Source: Archegozetes longisetosus (lineage: Eukaryota; Arthropoda; Arachnida; Sarcoptiformes; Trhypochthoniidae). Taken from it: a stretch of 64,000 nucleotides of DNA. The stretch spans positions 5,008,242 to 5,072,241 of the forward strand of contig JAEMBT020000009.1 in assembly GCA_018873245.2 (NCBI GenBank), given 5' to 3'. Under the pieces are notes generated by a model. That model ran no database searches. It was not told where the DNA came from and saw only the letters and a program-made list of their open reading frames with translations. Positions 22,999-32,908 of this stretch are shown piece after piece; positions within the stretch are counted from its first letter, which is position 1, and each line of letters begins with the position of its first letter. A program made the position numbers and the translations under genes.

Positions 22999-23646
22999 CA
23001 GGGCGTCCAAAAAGTGACTCCGTAAAAGAATATTTTATTGCTCAAAAATGAGAAAAGATACAAATATGGTTCCGAAAACAAAATAATATACATAAATGAG
23101 GATCATGATACATGTTTGATATGTTTGTCTTCCACTAAATGGACAAGACGCAAGCGCACTACAAAATTGCCAATCACAGTTTCACGAGTTTAGTCTGCAA
23201 TTTAAAAGATTTCATTCTAAATAGCTCTTTTGGGTACTCCTTTCAAGCATTACTCTGGCTTTCTCTACATTTTCAGGAGTTATATCAGTTGATGGACGCC
23301 CAACATTACCTGTTCTGTCATCAACAATAGAATCAGTTGCTTCAAATTTTGCAATAAGGCTTGCAATTGTTTTTGGATCAGAAACTCTACGTATCTTGAA
23401 CTCAAATCTAAACCTTCTTTGAACGGTAGCTGGGCTCAATTGATTCGAATAATAATCCTTTATGATGAAAATCCGCTCTTGAATGCTATATGTCGACATT
23501 TTTAAACACATGCAAAAAACAAAATCACATGACTAGAAGAAAAATCCAAAATTAGTAGATAAAAAATGCGAAATTTGAAATTTTTACTGCTCGAAATATA
23601 AAAGTTATAAGCAAATGTTTATACAGAGTCATTTTTGGACGCCCTG
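22999..23646 (-). mobile_element. Mariner/Tc-like element, deleted, 648 bp
   Basis: The ends CAGGGCGTCCAAAAAGTGAC and TCATTTTTGGACGCCCTG are inverted. The left end follows TA; the right flank is TT, so one TA copy has decayed. Minus-strand 23212-23511 encodes a transposase N-terminus with a helix-turn-helix (SIQERIFIIKDYYSNQLSPA, VGRPSTDITPENVEKARVML). The catalytic part is deleted. This is an internal-deletion derivative, not autonomous. Confidence 0.8.
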
Positions 23647-23658
23647 TTGGACACTATA

Positions 23659-24399
23659 CAGAGGGGTCACAAAATTCATACACATGTTAAAGTATAGGTC
23701 TATTTGAACTATATTAAAGGTTCAATATAAAGTTAATCTCTACATATCTCTATCTATTCATTATTTACCATTTTGATCACATCTCAAATTGTGTATATAG
23801 AAGGTTCACTAGAAAACATTAATCTTTTTCACTATTTTTTAAAAGACACGTCAGTTTTTTATATTGCCCATACGTAAGACTAAGACGACTGAGGTCCATA
23901 ATCATATAGTTATTTTTTTAATTACCCTAGTGTAAAGATGGAGACATTAAAAATTGAACAAAAGATGTTTGTCAAAATTATTATAAAAATTTGTCAATGG
24001 TGGTCTAAAATGGCCTCCTTATTCCCCCGATTTAAACCCGTACGATTACTTTCTTTGGGAGAAAGGTATATTAAAGACTGTGTATATCTATTTAACCCGC
24101 GAACATTTGAACAATTAGAGAAATCGATTGCTAGAGAAATTAACGGCACTTCAGCGAGTTATCAACAGCTTTAAGACTACATCACATGATGGTCAATAAT
24201 GGCTCTCGTTTTGAAAATGTAATTGTATAACAGTATTCATTCTACTTTGACTTGATATAGGTTTCATTATATTATCTTTTGTGTTTTTAAAAATAAGAAA
24301 ATTAAATCCAGCATGTTTTCTGGTGAACAATGTATGATTTTGTATATTATTTAACATTGCCTATACTTTTACAATGATATAGACTTTGTGACCCATCTC
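23659..24399 (+). mobile_element. Second Tc/mariner-like relic
   Basis: The ends GAGGGGTCACAAA (after a TA) and TTTGTGACCCATCTC are loosely inverted. The interior at 23938-24174 is the decayed C-terminal end of a Tc/mariner transposase. Reading across adjacent frames gives WPPYSPDLNPYDYFLW-like sequence, and then CVYLFNPRTFEQLEKSIARE. It lies 12 bases after the previous element, so two different families inserted side by side. Confidence 0.6.
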
Positions 24400-24829
24400 A
24401 AGAGATTATAGCAATATATAACACATATTAAGTAAGTTTAATGGCTATCGTCATTGAACGAATATCATTTACATATTATTAAATATTATGATAGATTTTA
24501 GATACAAGTTATAAATATAAGAACAGAAAATCAACAAAGTTAATAAAGTAACTAAACTTTGAACAAATGTTATGGCAGGTAAAATCTTTGGTACAAAACC
24601 GAGAGACTTTCTTCGGTTAACTGCAAGACACGACCAAACACGAAATCAGCATAACGCAAAATCATATTTTTATGATGCAAAACTCAAATTCGATTCCTCA
24701 TTTTGAAGCAAAATTGTTAGTGCTTTATCAGCTTAGCAAACCTAACAATAGCTAAACTTGAATTTGAAGTTACACTTTGAATTACAGCATAACGAGTTTG
24801 AACAATAGTTAGAGTAATAGATATAATAT

Positions 24830-26720
24830 TAAAGTGAAGGTTATAGTAATAAAAGTCAACAATTTTCAATATATTTTCAATATTCTCAGATCAATACAAA
24901 GACATTTCTATAACTTTCAACATAAGAATAATAGTCATGGCTGTAATCTATAAATAATAAAACGTCTTAAAATCGATATAAATTAAGAAATAGTTCTTAC
25001 TTCATATCCACGAAATTGGTTTATAATAAATAGTTTCCAACAATAGAATCCAATTTTCTTTTGACTCAATCTCTCAATGAATGATGAGAACTAAATGAAA
25101 CAAAATTATTAATTTAATTAACGATGCTTTGATTTTTATAAGTTTTGCAAACTTTTAAATGAGAGGCATTAGTTAATGACAACTTATTCGGTGTAAAAAA
25201 AATTCCCAATAATAGATCATAGGTTTTATTTATTTGATAATTGACAGAAGAGGCGTATCTTATGATTACTGTCAGAGGGAATGTGAAAGTAATGACAGCG
25301 TAAATGAAAACGAGTTTCATTATTAAACCAGTTTTTGAGAATATGCACATGAATAAGAGTAGATTAATTATAGATGAGAATAGAAGCCAATTCCAGAATA
25401 AGTATTTCGACCAAAAACTTTTGTTAAACGAATCGATTTCCGCATAGTTAGAGTCCAAAGTCTTCATTATTAACATTGCTCTGTTACTATTGAGTTTAGA
25501 TTTTCTTTTGGCAAAAATCTTGATTTTCTCGTTTACTGCTTTGACTTTAATCAATAGGTAATAACAAATAAGGTAGAAATAGACGATATGGTACATAAGA
25601 GTCATATACATGTAGTAACAACTTGAGATGAAAACCAAATTCAGAGGAAATACATAGAAAATGAATTGAATAAGGGAGCAATTGAAAAAAATTGGCAAAT
25701 TCACACTAAACAAAGCAATTGTCATGCCTACTGGTTTTAGGATATCGCAAATAAAGAATATTTGTTTCGCTGTTTTCATGAATTTGTAGATTTTGTCTTC
25801 ATCTGAAAGTCCAACACTTAGGGGTGAGGTCAGTCCTGATATCATCTCAAACGGTTTCAAATAAGTCGGAAATTCATTATTCATGTAATTCCTATAATGA
25901 ATCCATTGTGTAATCAGTGTTAAGAAAAACAAGACAATGACTGTGATATTATAGTGGATTCTGGCGTTCGCAAAGTATGAGAAGTCGACAATAATTATAA
26001 AATATTCAGGATTTTCTTCTGGTAACAGTAAAGAAATGATACATCTGACCAAAATTATCGAAACTGTTATAGCAATCAATAGTGGGTTATGAAATCTGTT
26101 CCTTTTAATCGATCCGCTTTCGAAAAGAGATGAACCGATCAGATATAAATGAGTTCCAGCAGAAGTGACTAATAGTTCTGGTGCTAATATTTGTGAAGGA
26201 TCGAAATCACTTTCTATAGTCAACCCCATTCGGCTTTAAGCTTTAAGTTGTATTATAAACTTTCTAAAACCTTCGAATATAGTTATTGAAGTGCTTTTAA
26301 GTAATATGAAAAGATATGGAGATAGTATTCGGTTTTCTTACTATACTATTGATATTAATCTAATGATTTCGTGATAAAAATAACTAAATTTTATGGAGAA
26401 ACTTCACATTATAGACTCCCGAAAAGTCTATCAATTTCATTGCTTGGAAAATTTAAAAACGAATTTTTTTATTAGAAAATTATTATTTTATTTATTGACT
26501 TATTTATGCTCAACCTTAGTTTAACAGTTGGGTTTCACGATATTATGTCATTTAGTGTTAGTAAAGTATCACTTCTTAACTTCTAATAATTTTATTAGGA
26601 AACATTAAAAGGCGAGTGCCAAGTCTTATAGGATATGCCTTAAAATGGCTTTTTACAAACTATAAATTTGAAAATGTATTGGCAAGGGAGAAAGGTGTCA
26701 ATGGACAAAACTTGAAATAA
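24830..26720. repeat. Inverted segmental duplication, copy 1
   Basis: This 1.9-kb block, with the GR-like gene and its flanks, is repeated in inverted orientation at 49909-51795. Similarity begins near AAGTGAAGGTTATAGTAATA on one side and stops after GGACAAAACTTGAAATAAC on the other. The flanks beyond those points are unrelated. Confidence 0.9.
25114..26229 (-). CDS. Gustatory-receptor-like 7TM chemoreceptor, copy 1
   Basis: A 371-residue intronless frame with an ATG start (MGLTIESDFDPSQILAP). About seven hydrophobic segments are visible, for example PLLIAITVSIILVRCIISLLL, NITVIVLFFLTLITQ, FIFYVFPLNLVFISSCYYM, YLFWNWLLFSSIINLLLFMC and LVFIYAVITFTFPLTVIIRY. A cytoplasmic KVKAVNEKIKIFAKRKSKLN segment precedes the penultimate hydrophobic region, and NQINKTYDLLLG-like sequence follows the last. 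The size and layout fit arthropod GR-type ligand-gated cation channels for taste or contact chemistry; the sequence itself is too divergent for a firm subfamily. The inverted copy at 50399-51514 differs at only a few percent of residues. Both frames are open, so both may work. Confidence 0.65.
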   Translation of the reverse strand: MGLTIESDFDPSQILAPELLVTSAGTHLYLIGSSLFESGSIKRNRFHNPLLIAITVSIILVRCIISLLLPEENPEYFIIIVDFSYFANARIHYNITVIVLFFLTLITQWIHYRNYMNNEFPTYLKPFEMISGLTSPLSVGLSDEDKIYKFMKTAKQIFFICDILKPVGMTIALFSVNLPIFFNCSLIQFIFYVFPLNLVFISSCYYMYMTLMYHIVYFYLICYYLLIKVKAVNEKIKIFAKRKSKLNSNRAMLIMKTLDSNYAEIDSFNKSFWSKYLFWNWLLFSSIINLLLFMCIFSKTGLIMKLVFIYAVITFTFPLTVIIRYASSVNYQINKTYDLLLGIFFTPNKLSLTNASHLKVCKTYKNQSIVN

Positions 26721-26828
26721 CCTTAAAATTTTCACTATGGATTTTTTAATTTCAGTTTTGCTACGTCTATGGTTGTCGTACATAAAAAAGAATGAAGTTA
26801 TTGCCGCATATTGTGTGCTTAATATTTC

Positions 26829-27338
26829 GTGTCTAGCATTCCGAGTGCGACGTGTTCATTTCATTGTTATTGTAATAAGAGAGTCGTGAAGAAACTCTGT
26901 AGTAACGATTCAAAAATGATGAGACTCAGGAGTCAGAAGCGGCGACAGGGCGCCCTTTCAAACAAGGAGTTTCTCGATTTCTTCTATAATGAGCTAACAG
27001 TTTCCAATTTTAAGGATAAAATCAAAACAGAGTCAGACGCTCTTAGATATTGTCAATTATCAGGCATTTTACCTACCAGAGCGACTCCTCCGTATTGTCC
27101 CAAACATCCTGACGTCGTTATGAAAATTGTAAATGAGCAAAAAAGGAATAAATTGGGTTCCAGATATGTTTGTAGTTTGAAGCCTGCATGCAATATAAAG
27201 ACAGAGCCCACGAAAAATACATGGTTTTATGACGCGCTCATTAGTCTTCGAGACAGTCACCATATTATCGTATGCTTTGTAGCAGGACTTAAGTATAAAC
27301 AGGCAGTCGTAGAGGTTAAAGTCGATAAGGAAACAATT
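26829..27338 (+). pseudogene. Merlin/IS1016-like transposase, 5' half (split by insertions)
   Basis: N-terminal half of a DDE transposase; the likely Met is at 26917 within the open frame. Visible: a zinc-ribbon-like PPYCPKHPDVVMKI...RYVCSLKPACNIK, and the helix GLKYKQAVVEVKVDKETI typical of IS1595/IS1016-type transposases. It breaks off at 27338 where an 822-bp MITE begins. The gene resumes at 31142 in the correct frame (TNWYGYLREV...). The 3' half carries the catalytic residues. It is the oldest layer of the transposon nest. Confidence 0.8.
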
Positions 27339-28160
27339 CTAGGATTGATCTTTAAAACTGAACATAAACCAAATGAAAACTAGACCCAAACTATAGAAAG
27401 TGAAAAAGATATCAATGAATTCCCAAAAGGTTTGTTTCACGACATCATGACTAGACATTAAGGATTAAGTTCTTAAAGTTTCAGGCGTACAAATCATACA
27501 TATTTAACATTAAGCTTCAACACTTTTATTTCAAAATATCTAAACTTGATTTCATTTGATTTTGACTTTGTTTAAGATAGTTTGAGATATTTTTGATTTT
27601 AAGTGATTTATTAAGGCCAAAAAGTTAATTTTAAATATTTTTAAAAGTTTGATGTTATGGTTTTCAAATGGTTAACAATATAGTATAAATTTGACGATAT
27701 AAAAAGTTTACTGAAATATGTTTTGATACCGAAAAATGTTAAATTTTATAGTATTTTATTTTATTCAAATTCAGATCAAAAAGTAAATAAAAGTAAATAA
27801 AAAATTCAGCTTTTGTTAGAAATTAATAATCAATCTTATTGTAGCTGTAAAGCTAAATGCGTTCGTTTGTGTGACCGTAAAAAAGTTGGCCAAAATTTTA
27901 ATGAGAACTGTTTATGTAATTCATTAGAATGTAAAAACAAACCTTAAAATATCAAAATAAATATAATCAAAATGTCATTCATACAAAGTTTTTTTCACTG
28001 AGAAAACATACTTTAAAGAAATCATTGATCAAAACTCGAAATGAGATCTAAACTTCAATCTTTATCTCTAGTCTCTAGAGAATTGGTCAAACATACTTAT
28101 ATGTGTAAAATGGGCCCAAATTTAACTTGTTTTATGTTCAGTTTTAAAGATCAATCCTAG
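27339..28160. mobile_element. 822-bp non-autonomous element (MITE) with 30-bp inverted ends
   Basis: The ends CTAGGATTGATCTTTAAAAC and GTTTTAAAGATCAATCCTAG are perfect inverted repeats continuing for 30 bases. AATT flanks both sides (27335-27338 and 28161-28164), giving a 4-bp palindromic target duplication. No coding capacity. It inserted inside the left target duplication of the 28166-31141 Merlin element, so it is younger than that element. I cannot assign a superfamily. Confidence 0.8.
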
Positions 28161-28323
28161 AATTAGGTTATCATATATGAAGCGGGGACTTTCATTGACT
28201 CATTATGGATTATTGACTCCTTATGGAGTCATTAGTTTATCAACGCCCCCTTATTGTATATATATATATTCAAACACACGTGTTTTTAATTATAAAAAGT
28301 GCTTATATTTTAAAACTAGAAAT

Positions 28324-28908
28324 ATGGAAACTAGAGCCATGACTAGGAATAGGATGGCTATTAATAGGCAGAATAATAACAACAATAATAATGAAACTAA
28401 AGTGAATGACAATGAGTGTAGTGATAATAGTCCTGACAATGTTAGTGATAGTGGTGCTAACAGTTCTGATGGTACTGGCAGTACTGGTGGTGTTGGCGGC
28501 ATTGGTGGTGTTGGCAGCATTGGTGGTGTTGGTGGCAGTATTGGTGGCACCGGCAGTATTGGTGGCACTGGGAGTACTGGTGGTGTTGGCGGCATTGGTG
28601 GTGTTGGTGGCACTGGCACTGCTGGTAGTGCTAGTGGTACTGGTGGTGCTGACAGTGATAGTGGTGATGGCGGTACTGAATCTACTGATAGTGATGAAAC
28701 AGATGAGTACTGGTATGATGATGGGGATGAAATAAATAACATTAATATTGTTAGTCATTATGAAGATTTAGTTCAAATTGGGGGGAGGGATGGGAAATTT
28801 AAGTATAAAAATTTAGAAAACAGATGGGTTTATCTTTGTGGTTTATGTTTTAAAACGTTTTCCAAAGATTCAAATTTATCCCGTCACTTAGACAACTGTA
28901 GTGATTAA
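28324..28908 (+). CDS. Transposon accessory protein: Gly-rich repeat linker plus C-terminal C2H2-like finger
   Basis: The likely start is the ATG at 28324 (METRAMTRNRMAINRQ); the frame is open further upstream into the inverted repeat but lacks support there. Order: a basic N-terminus, poly-Asn, an acidic Ser/Asp stretch, about 60 residues of GG(V/I/T)G(G/S) repeats from a trinucleotide-rich DNA run (28465-28650), an acidic TDEYWYDDGDEINN segment, then one finger YLCGLCFKTFSKDSNLSRHL ending DNC. The last ligand is Cys, so it is C2HC-like. It lies within the Merlin element facing the transposase. A role in binding the element's repeated ends is inference. Merlin elements usually encode only the transposase. 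Confidence 0.7.
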   Translation: METRAMTRNRMAINRQNNNNNNNETKVNDNECSDNSPDNVSDSGANSSDGTGSTGGVGGIGGVGSIGGVGGSIGGTGSIGGTGSTGGVGGIGGVGGTGTAGSASGTGGADSDSGDGGTESTDSDETDEYWYDDGDEINNINIVSHYEDLVQIGGRDGKFKYKNLENRWVYLCGLCFKTFSKDSNLSRHLDNCSD

Positions 28909-29015
28909 AATTTCGACAATAAATTTTCATTAATAAGATTTATTTTTGTTTAATTTCAATTTAATTAACTTTAATTGACTCCTATTGACTCAGAATATTC
29001 GCTTATAATTTAATC

Positions 29016-29641
29016 CAGTAAAACCTCCATAAGTTAAAGCGGTTTTAGCAGTAGAATTTACGTTCGAATTAAAGAGGGTTTTAAGATATAGAATATGTTA
29101 CTCAAAGACATTTTTTGGTTAGCATTTATTTCTCTTATTCTTTTCAGTTTATTACTACGACTGTCCAGCTCATTAAAAAATGTTCTCTATTTTAGATACC
29201 GGGCCCTCAGATATCATCTAATCGATCGCCAATTTCTTAACTTTTCGCCAAATAAGCCTTATTTATTAATTCTATTTTTCAACTAATATTTCATTGATTT
29301 TATGTTTTGCTTTGATCGACATTATCACAACTCAGATTCAAATTATAATACTTTTGATTAATCCATTAATAATAAATCAATTGCCATCAAATTCAGAGTA
29401 CTATATTTTAATGTTAGTAATATTTATACCAATTGTGTTTTGAAATTTCTTTAAGATATAGAAGTGTTTTGGATAGTATTGGACCCTTAAAAACATGCTT
29501 TGCTTTAGGATATAATGGTCTTTAATTTACAGATTGTATTTTATAGAGAAATACTATGGAAGGGAATCGGGTCTTACGTTTGCGTTTAACTTATAGAGAG
29601 TTTTTAACATAAGGAATATTCAACTTATGGAGGTTTCATTG
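29016..29641. mobile_element. Pogo-like MITE nested in the Merlin element
   Basis: The ends CAGTAAAACCTCCATAAGTT and AACTTATGGAGGTTTCATTG are inverted (about 17 of 20 match). No coding region recognised. It replaces the C-terminal tail of the minus-strand Merlin transposase, whose frame runs into it and stops at 29620. It shares its CAGTAAAACCT terminus with the small MITE at 15444. Confidence 0.7.
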
Positions 29642-30768
29642 TAATTAAAAACTCCAGGATACACGATTTTAACGTCGTTTAAAAATTGCTTAAACTTTTG
29701 CTGATTATTTAACCCTGTAAAATATCTTTTCTTATACAAGAAGCTCTCTATATAAGACTCAATAGTATCACTATCACACCAAGACTTTACTGAGTTTTTT
29801 ACAAGGCGCCATTCATTCTCTTGCATATTAGTGGTGACAGCTATTTCTTTTTCATTTTCAGAAGGCTTGGAAAATTCAGCATTTTTATGAATAACTGATT
29901 CATGCCCCAAACGTTGATGTTATAGTCATCAAAAGCGTCCTGACTGTCGATTCCTTGATAGACAACGGCACCGTCTGTATGAAGTAAGCTACCACTTGCT
30001 ACATTTTCTCTTATCAATGGCCAAATTGTGTCTTTATTTTTTTTATTAACCAATACAGCAAACTATTCCTATATAAATAAATTTGATGTCCATTTTAGAC
30101 AATAGGAGTCAATGGGAGTCAATGAGAGTCAATTGGAATCAGTGATTTACCTTAGTTTCTTTGCAAACACCGCCAAATATATAACTATGTTTTCGTTGTC
30201 CAGCCGTTAATCGTCCTCGATGATACTTATTTTTTATATGACTTTCATCTAATTGCACATGTAAATTTGGCCCCCCAATTTTTTCTTTTCTTATCTTCAA
30301 GATTTCTGAACAAACCTATAAGATTTGTTTATGTAAGTCAATGTAAGTCAAAAAAGATCAAATACTTACGTAACGTAATTCTAAATACCAATTTTGCATT
30401 GTAACAAATGAAAGATCACACTGATCAATGGCTTGTTTTAAACTGAATCCCGAAGTAAATGCAAAACAAATTTGCATAACTTGCAAAAATGGAAGCTTCA
30501 TGTTTTCAAAAATTGTTTTATTTAACGGATTAATAGTAACTTTCGAAGAATGAAATTTTTTGGTTTTACAATAAAAACGCCACCCAAGTTTGTTGTCTTT
30601 TGCTTCTATTTTCATGATTTTTGGACATTGTATGCACTGAATTTCTGTGTCTTTTGATGGTAGCATCTTAAGAATTTCCAATTTTTTAATACATTCTTCT
30701 TCTGTTGGTCCAAATATTGTTATAAAATTGTAAACTGTGATGTCGTCGAAGTTGAAATTAGAATCCAT
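29620..30768 (-). pseudogene. Merlin transposase of the 28166-31141 element: three exons, one frame break
   Basis: Exon 1 30370-30768 (ATG 30768; zinc-binding IQCIQCPKIMKI...FYCKTK, then FTSGFSLKQAIDQCDLSF). Exon 2 30151-30315 (first catalytic Asp in HVQLDESHIKNKYHRGRL). Exon 3 from 30062 (second Asp in LLHTDGAVVYQ; Glu in MQENEWRLVKNSVKSW). All three joints are GT-AG and phase 0; the introns are 54 and 88 bases. Within exon 3 the frame slips once near 29905, at a GGGG run. The C-terminus then runs into the pogo-like MITE. With this slip and the lost tail the copy is probably dead, though a base error at the G-run is possible. Confidence 0.82.
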
Positions 30769-31141
30769 TTTTAATTTAATCGAAATGTTAAACGTACACG
30801 ATATAAAATGTGTGAATTACAGAGAAAATTAGAGGTATATGACAATGTAAGATCTAAAGAAGTAGGTTGCATGCGTTACAGGTGACAGGTGTCATAGGTG
30901 TCACAGGTTCAAGGGATTATATAGAGAAAGTTAATCAACAGGGGTGAAATGTTATTTAATTTCAAATACCAAAATTCAAAGTTAATCGAAGTCTATGGGG
31001 ATCAGTATAAGTTAATGAGAGTCAATAAGAGTCAATAGGAGTCAATTGTGCTCGAAGATTAGGGGTCGTTTTAAAAGTTACATGTAAATAAGTCAGCTCT
31101 GACAAAGTTGCTCTCAGGTCCCCGCTTCATATATGATAACC

Positions 31142-31818
31142 AACAATTACCAATTGGTACGGCTATTTACGCGAGGTTCAGGAAATTATAATGTCTCAGC
31201 GTAGGCAAACAGGGGGAGTATACGAGGACGAAAACGGCGAAATTGTGGCGCACTTTGTAGAAGTCGACGAGACTCAGATTTGTAACCGCAAGTATAACAG
31301 AGGAAGACTTTACAATACTGAGACACAAAGACTCTGGGTAGTGGGCGGAGTGTGCAAGCTTACTCGCCAGGCTTTTATGGTTAGAGTTCCGAACAGAAGA
31401 AGGAACGTGATTGATTATTTAGTAGATTCGAGGATAGCGTTAGGGAGTATTTTAGTGACGGACGCGGCTCGAGTTTATGAAAATATACACACTAGACTAG
31501 GAATCGAAATGAATCAGTGAACCATAGCGTAAATTTTGTTAGCCCCACGAACAGGTATATCAATACAAGCATGATAGAATCTCGTTGGGCCGCAGTCAAA
31601 CAAAAAGTAAAATCATACAACAGGAACTTTGTCGAAGCGTGCATTGCTCAACATTTGTATGAATTTGAAAATTTTTACCCCTTGAAAAAAATAGTTTAGT
31701 TATGGGAAAAGGTTTGAAAAATTAGTTAGCGACATAGTAAGAGTTTATGTAGGTTCTGATCGTAATAAGGTAGCACTAGAATTGGTAGTCGACGATTGGG
31801 ATGAATTATTGCGCTAAT
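31142..31818 (+). pseudogene. Merlin/IS1016-like transposase, 3' half
   Basis: Continues the gene begun at 26829. It opens with TNWYGYLREVQEII, then the first Asp block VAHFVEVDETQICNRKYNRG, the second Asp in LVTDAARVYENI, and the Glu in SMIESRWAAVKQKVKSYNRN. Single-base frame breaks lie near 31515 and 31700; the C-terminal segment KRFEKLVSDIVRVY ends at 31818. So the full DDE triad is present but the gene is dead: two slips plus about 3.8 kb of nested insertions. It belongs to a different subfamily from the transposase that split it. Its own terminal repeats were not found. Confidence 0.8.
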
Positions 31819-31929
31819 TATTGTGTTCATTGAAAAAATATGCCTCACTTGATCGTTACGTTCGTCTAAATCGAGCCCACTCGTTTTCAGACGCCAGAGG
31901 GCTTCTATTAGCCAATTGGCGCATTTGTT

Positions 31930-32165
31930 CAAAAAGTTCTCAAGAACTACTCGAGATAACGGAGGCGCCAAAATACTTAGCTAGACGTTCTACAACGCAG
32001 CGTGCCACTTCCGTCGGAAGTGGTTCGTTTCGTAAGTCGACGAGTGTGATACATCACTGGATTCAGCTCTATGAACTGAATCCAGTGATGTATCACACTC
32101 GGGGACGGGAGACTGCTGTATACCTTAGACCCATTAGACCGGATTTACCCCTATCAATTAATTCT
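31930..32165. repeat. Fragment of the 59996-60473 MITE family with a perfect 25-bp hairpin
   Basis: 32042-32066 and 32076-32100 are exact reverse complements (GAGTGTGATACATCACTGGA...) around a 9-base loop. The downstream end TAGACCCATTAGACCGGATTTACCCC matches the termini of the MITE at 59996-60473. This marks the left edge of the virus-like block: its first frame runs straight into this repeat. Confidence 0.75.
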
Positions 32166-32757
32166 GGATTCTTATCTGAGAATTGAACAATTCTTATCAA
32201 TGGAAAATTCCACAGATCTATTTTTTGTTTAGATATATCGCTTCTATAACTGTTTCCTTCGACGTTCGGACATTGAAAAAATATCTGCTTATTCTGTGTC
32301 ATTAAAATTGAAGGTAAAATGATCTCAGATGCTACCACAAATATACCGTTCTTTTCACTCATACGTGGCTTATGACGAGAGTCGTAACATTTGATAACTA
32401 ACTCTAACACAGGCCAAATTTCGCAGTTTTCGATACGGTAATAAATAATACTTTGTTCACAATTTCATAATTTTGATTCCGTTTTTTCCTTGGCTTAACA
32501 AGGGTTTGTAATAGTTTCAATTTTTTTTCTGTCGTTTCTAGAGGGTCCATCAACATAACGATTTCATTACCGTTGATCGTTTCGTCGGGGGTAATCTTGA
32601 CAGTATTTTGCTCCGAAGCATTAAACATAACACCTGAATAAATATCATGTGCGTTATCAGACGAAGTGCATTCAATAGACATTGTAACTTTCTTATTGCC
32701 CACGTTTAAAAAGTAGCAAACTTGCGTGTGAAGAAAATCGCAAATATCTTGGTATTA
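32166..32757 (-). pseudogene. Unrecognised virus-block gene, broken
   Basis: An open region on the minus strand from about 32757 down to the MITE fragment. The first part (to about 32404) has SDNAHDIYSGVMFNASEQ and LETTEKKLKLLQTLVKPRKK. The second part, in a neighbouring frame, has LELVIKCYDSRHKPRMSEKN and IFVVASEIILPSILMTQNKQ. They meet near 32404-32410 and need a single-base shift to be one gene of about 200 residues. The 3' end is cut off by the repeat at 31930-32165. No family recognised. Its position beside pif-3 suggests viral origin. Confidence 0.5.
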
Positions 32758-32908
32758 TTTGTAAACTTATTTACTTTTGTTAGGCGCTTCTTCGTCTGAT
32801 CACTACTCCACGACGACAATGTTATGGTCCATAGAAACGAACCACGACCCTTTCCTTATATAGGATTTCTGATTTTTCAGAAACGATATTTACGTGTTAA
32901 CGTTACTG

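Larger units (their letters stand above)
28166..31141. mobile_element. Merlin-family DNA transposon, 2,976 bp
   Basis: The terminal inverted repeats GGTTATCATATATGAAGCGG and CCGCTTCATATATGATAACC extend to 24 bases. The right side is followed by AACAATTA (31142-31149). The left copy, AACAATT plus A, is split by the MITE at 27339-28160. The 8-bp duplication is the size known for Merlin. It carries a plus-strand zinc-finger gene and a minus-strand three-exon DDE transposase, converging. It also has many near-identical GTCAATGGGAGTCAATGAGA-type subterminal repeats near both ends. A pogo-like MITE at 29016-29641 clips the 3' end of the transposase. Confidence 0.88.

Noticed and set aside
28406..28735. 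A hydrophobic Val/Leu-rich 109-codon frame on the plus strand
   Set aside because: It is a shifted reading of the same repeat. The gene in the Gly frame continues into a real zinc finger; this one does not.
28290..28758. Long reverse-strand Pro-rich and Thr-rich frames opposite the Gly-rich gene
   Set aside because: They are the antisense of the trinucleotide-like repeat, have no domain, and appear only because the repeat lacks stops in several frames.
31726..32186. Two overlapping frames at 31.7-32.2 kb on opposite strands
   Set aside because: The left part is the tail of the split Merlin transposase on the plus strand; the right part is MITE sequence with a perfect hairpin. Neither frame is a gene.
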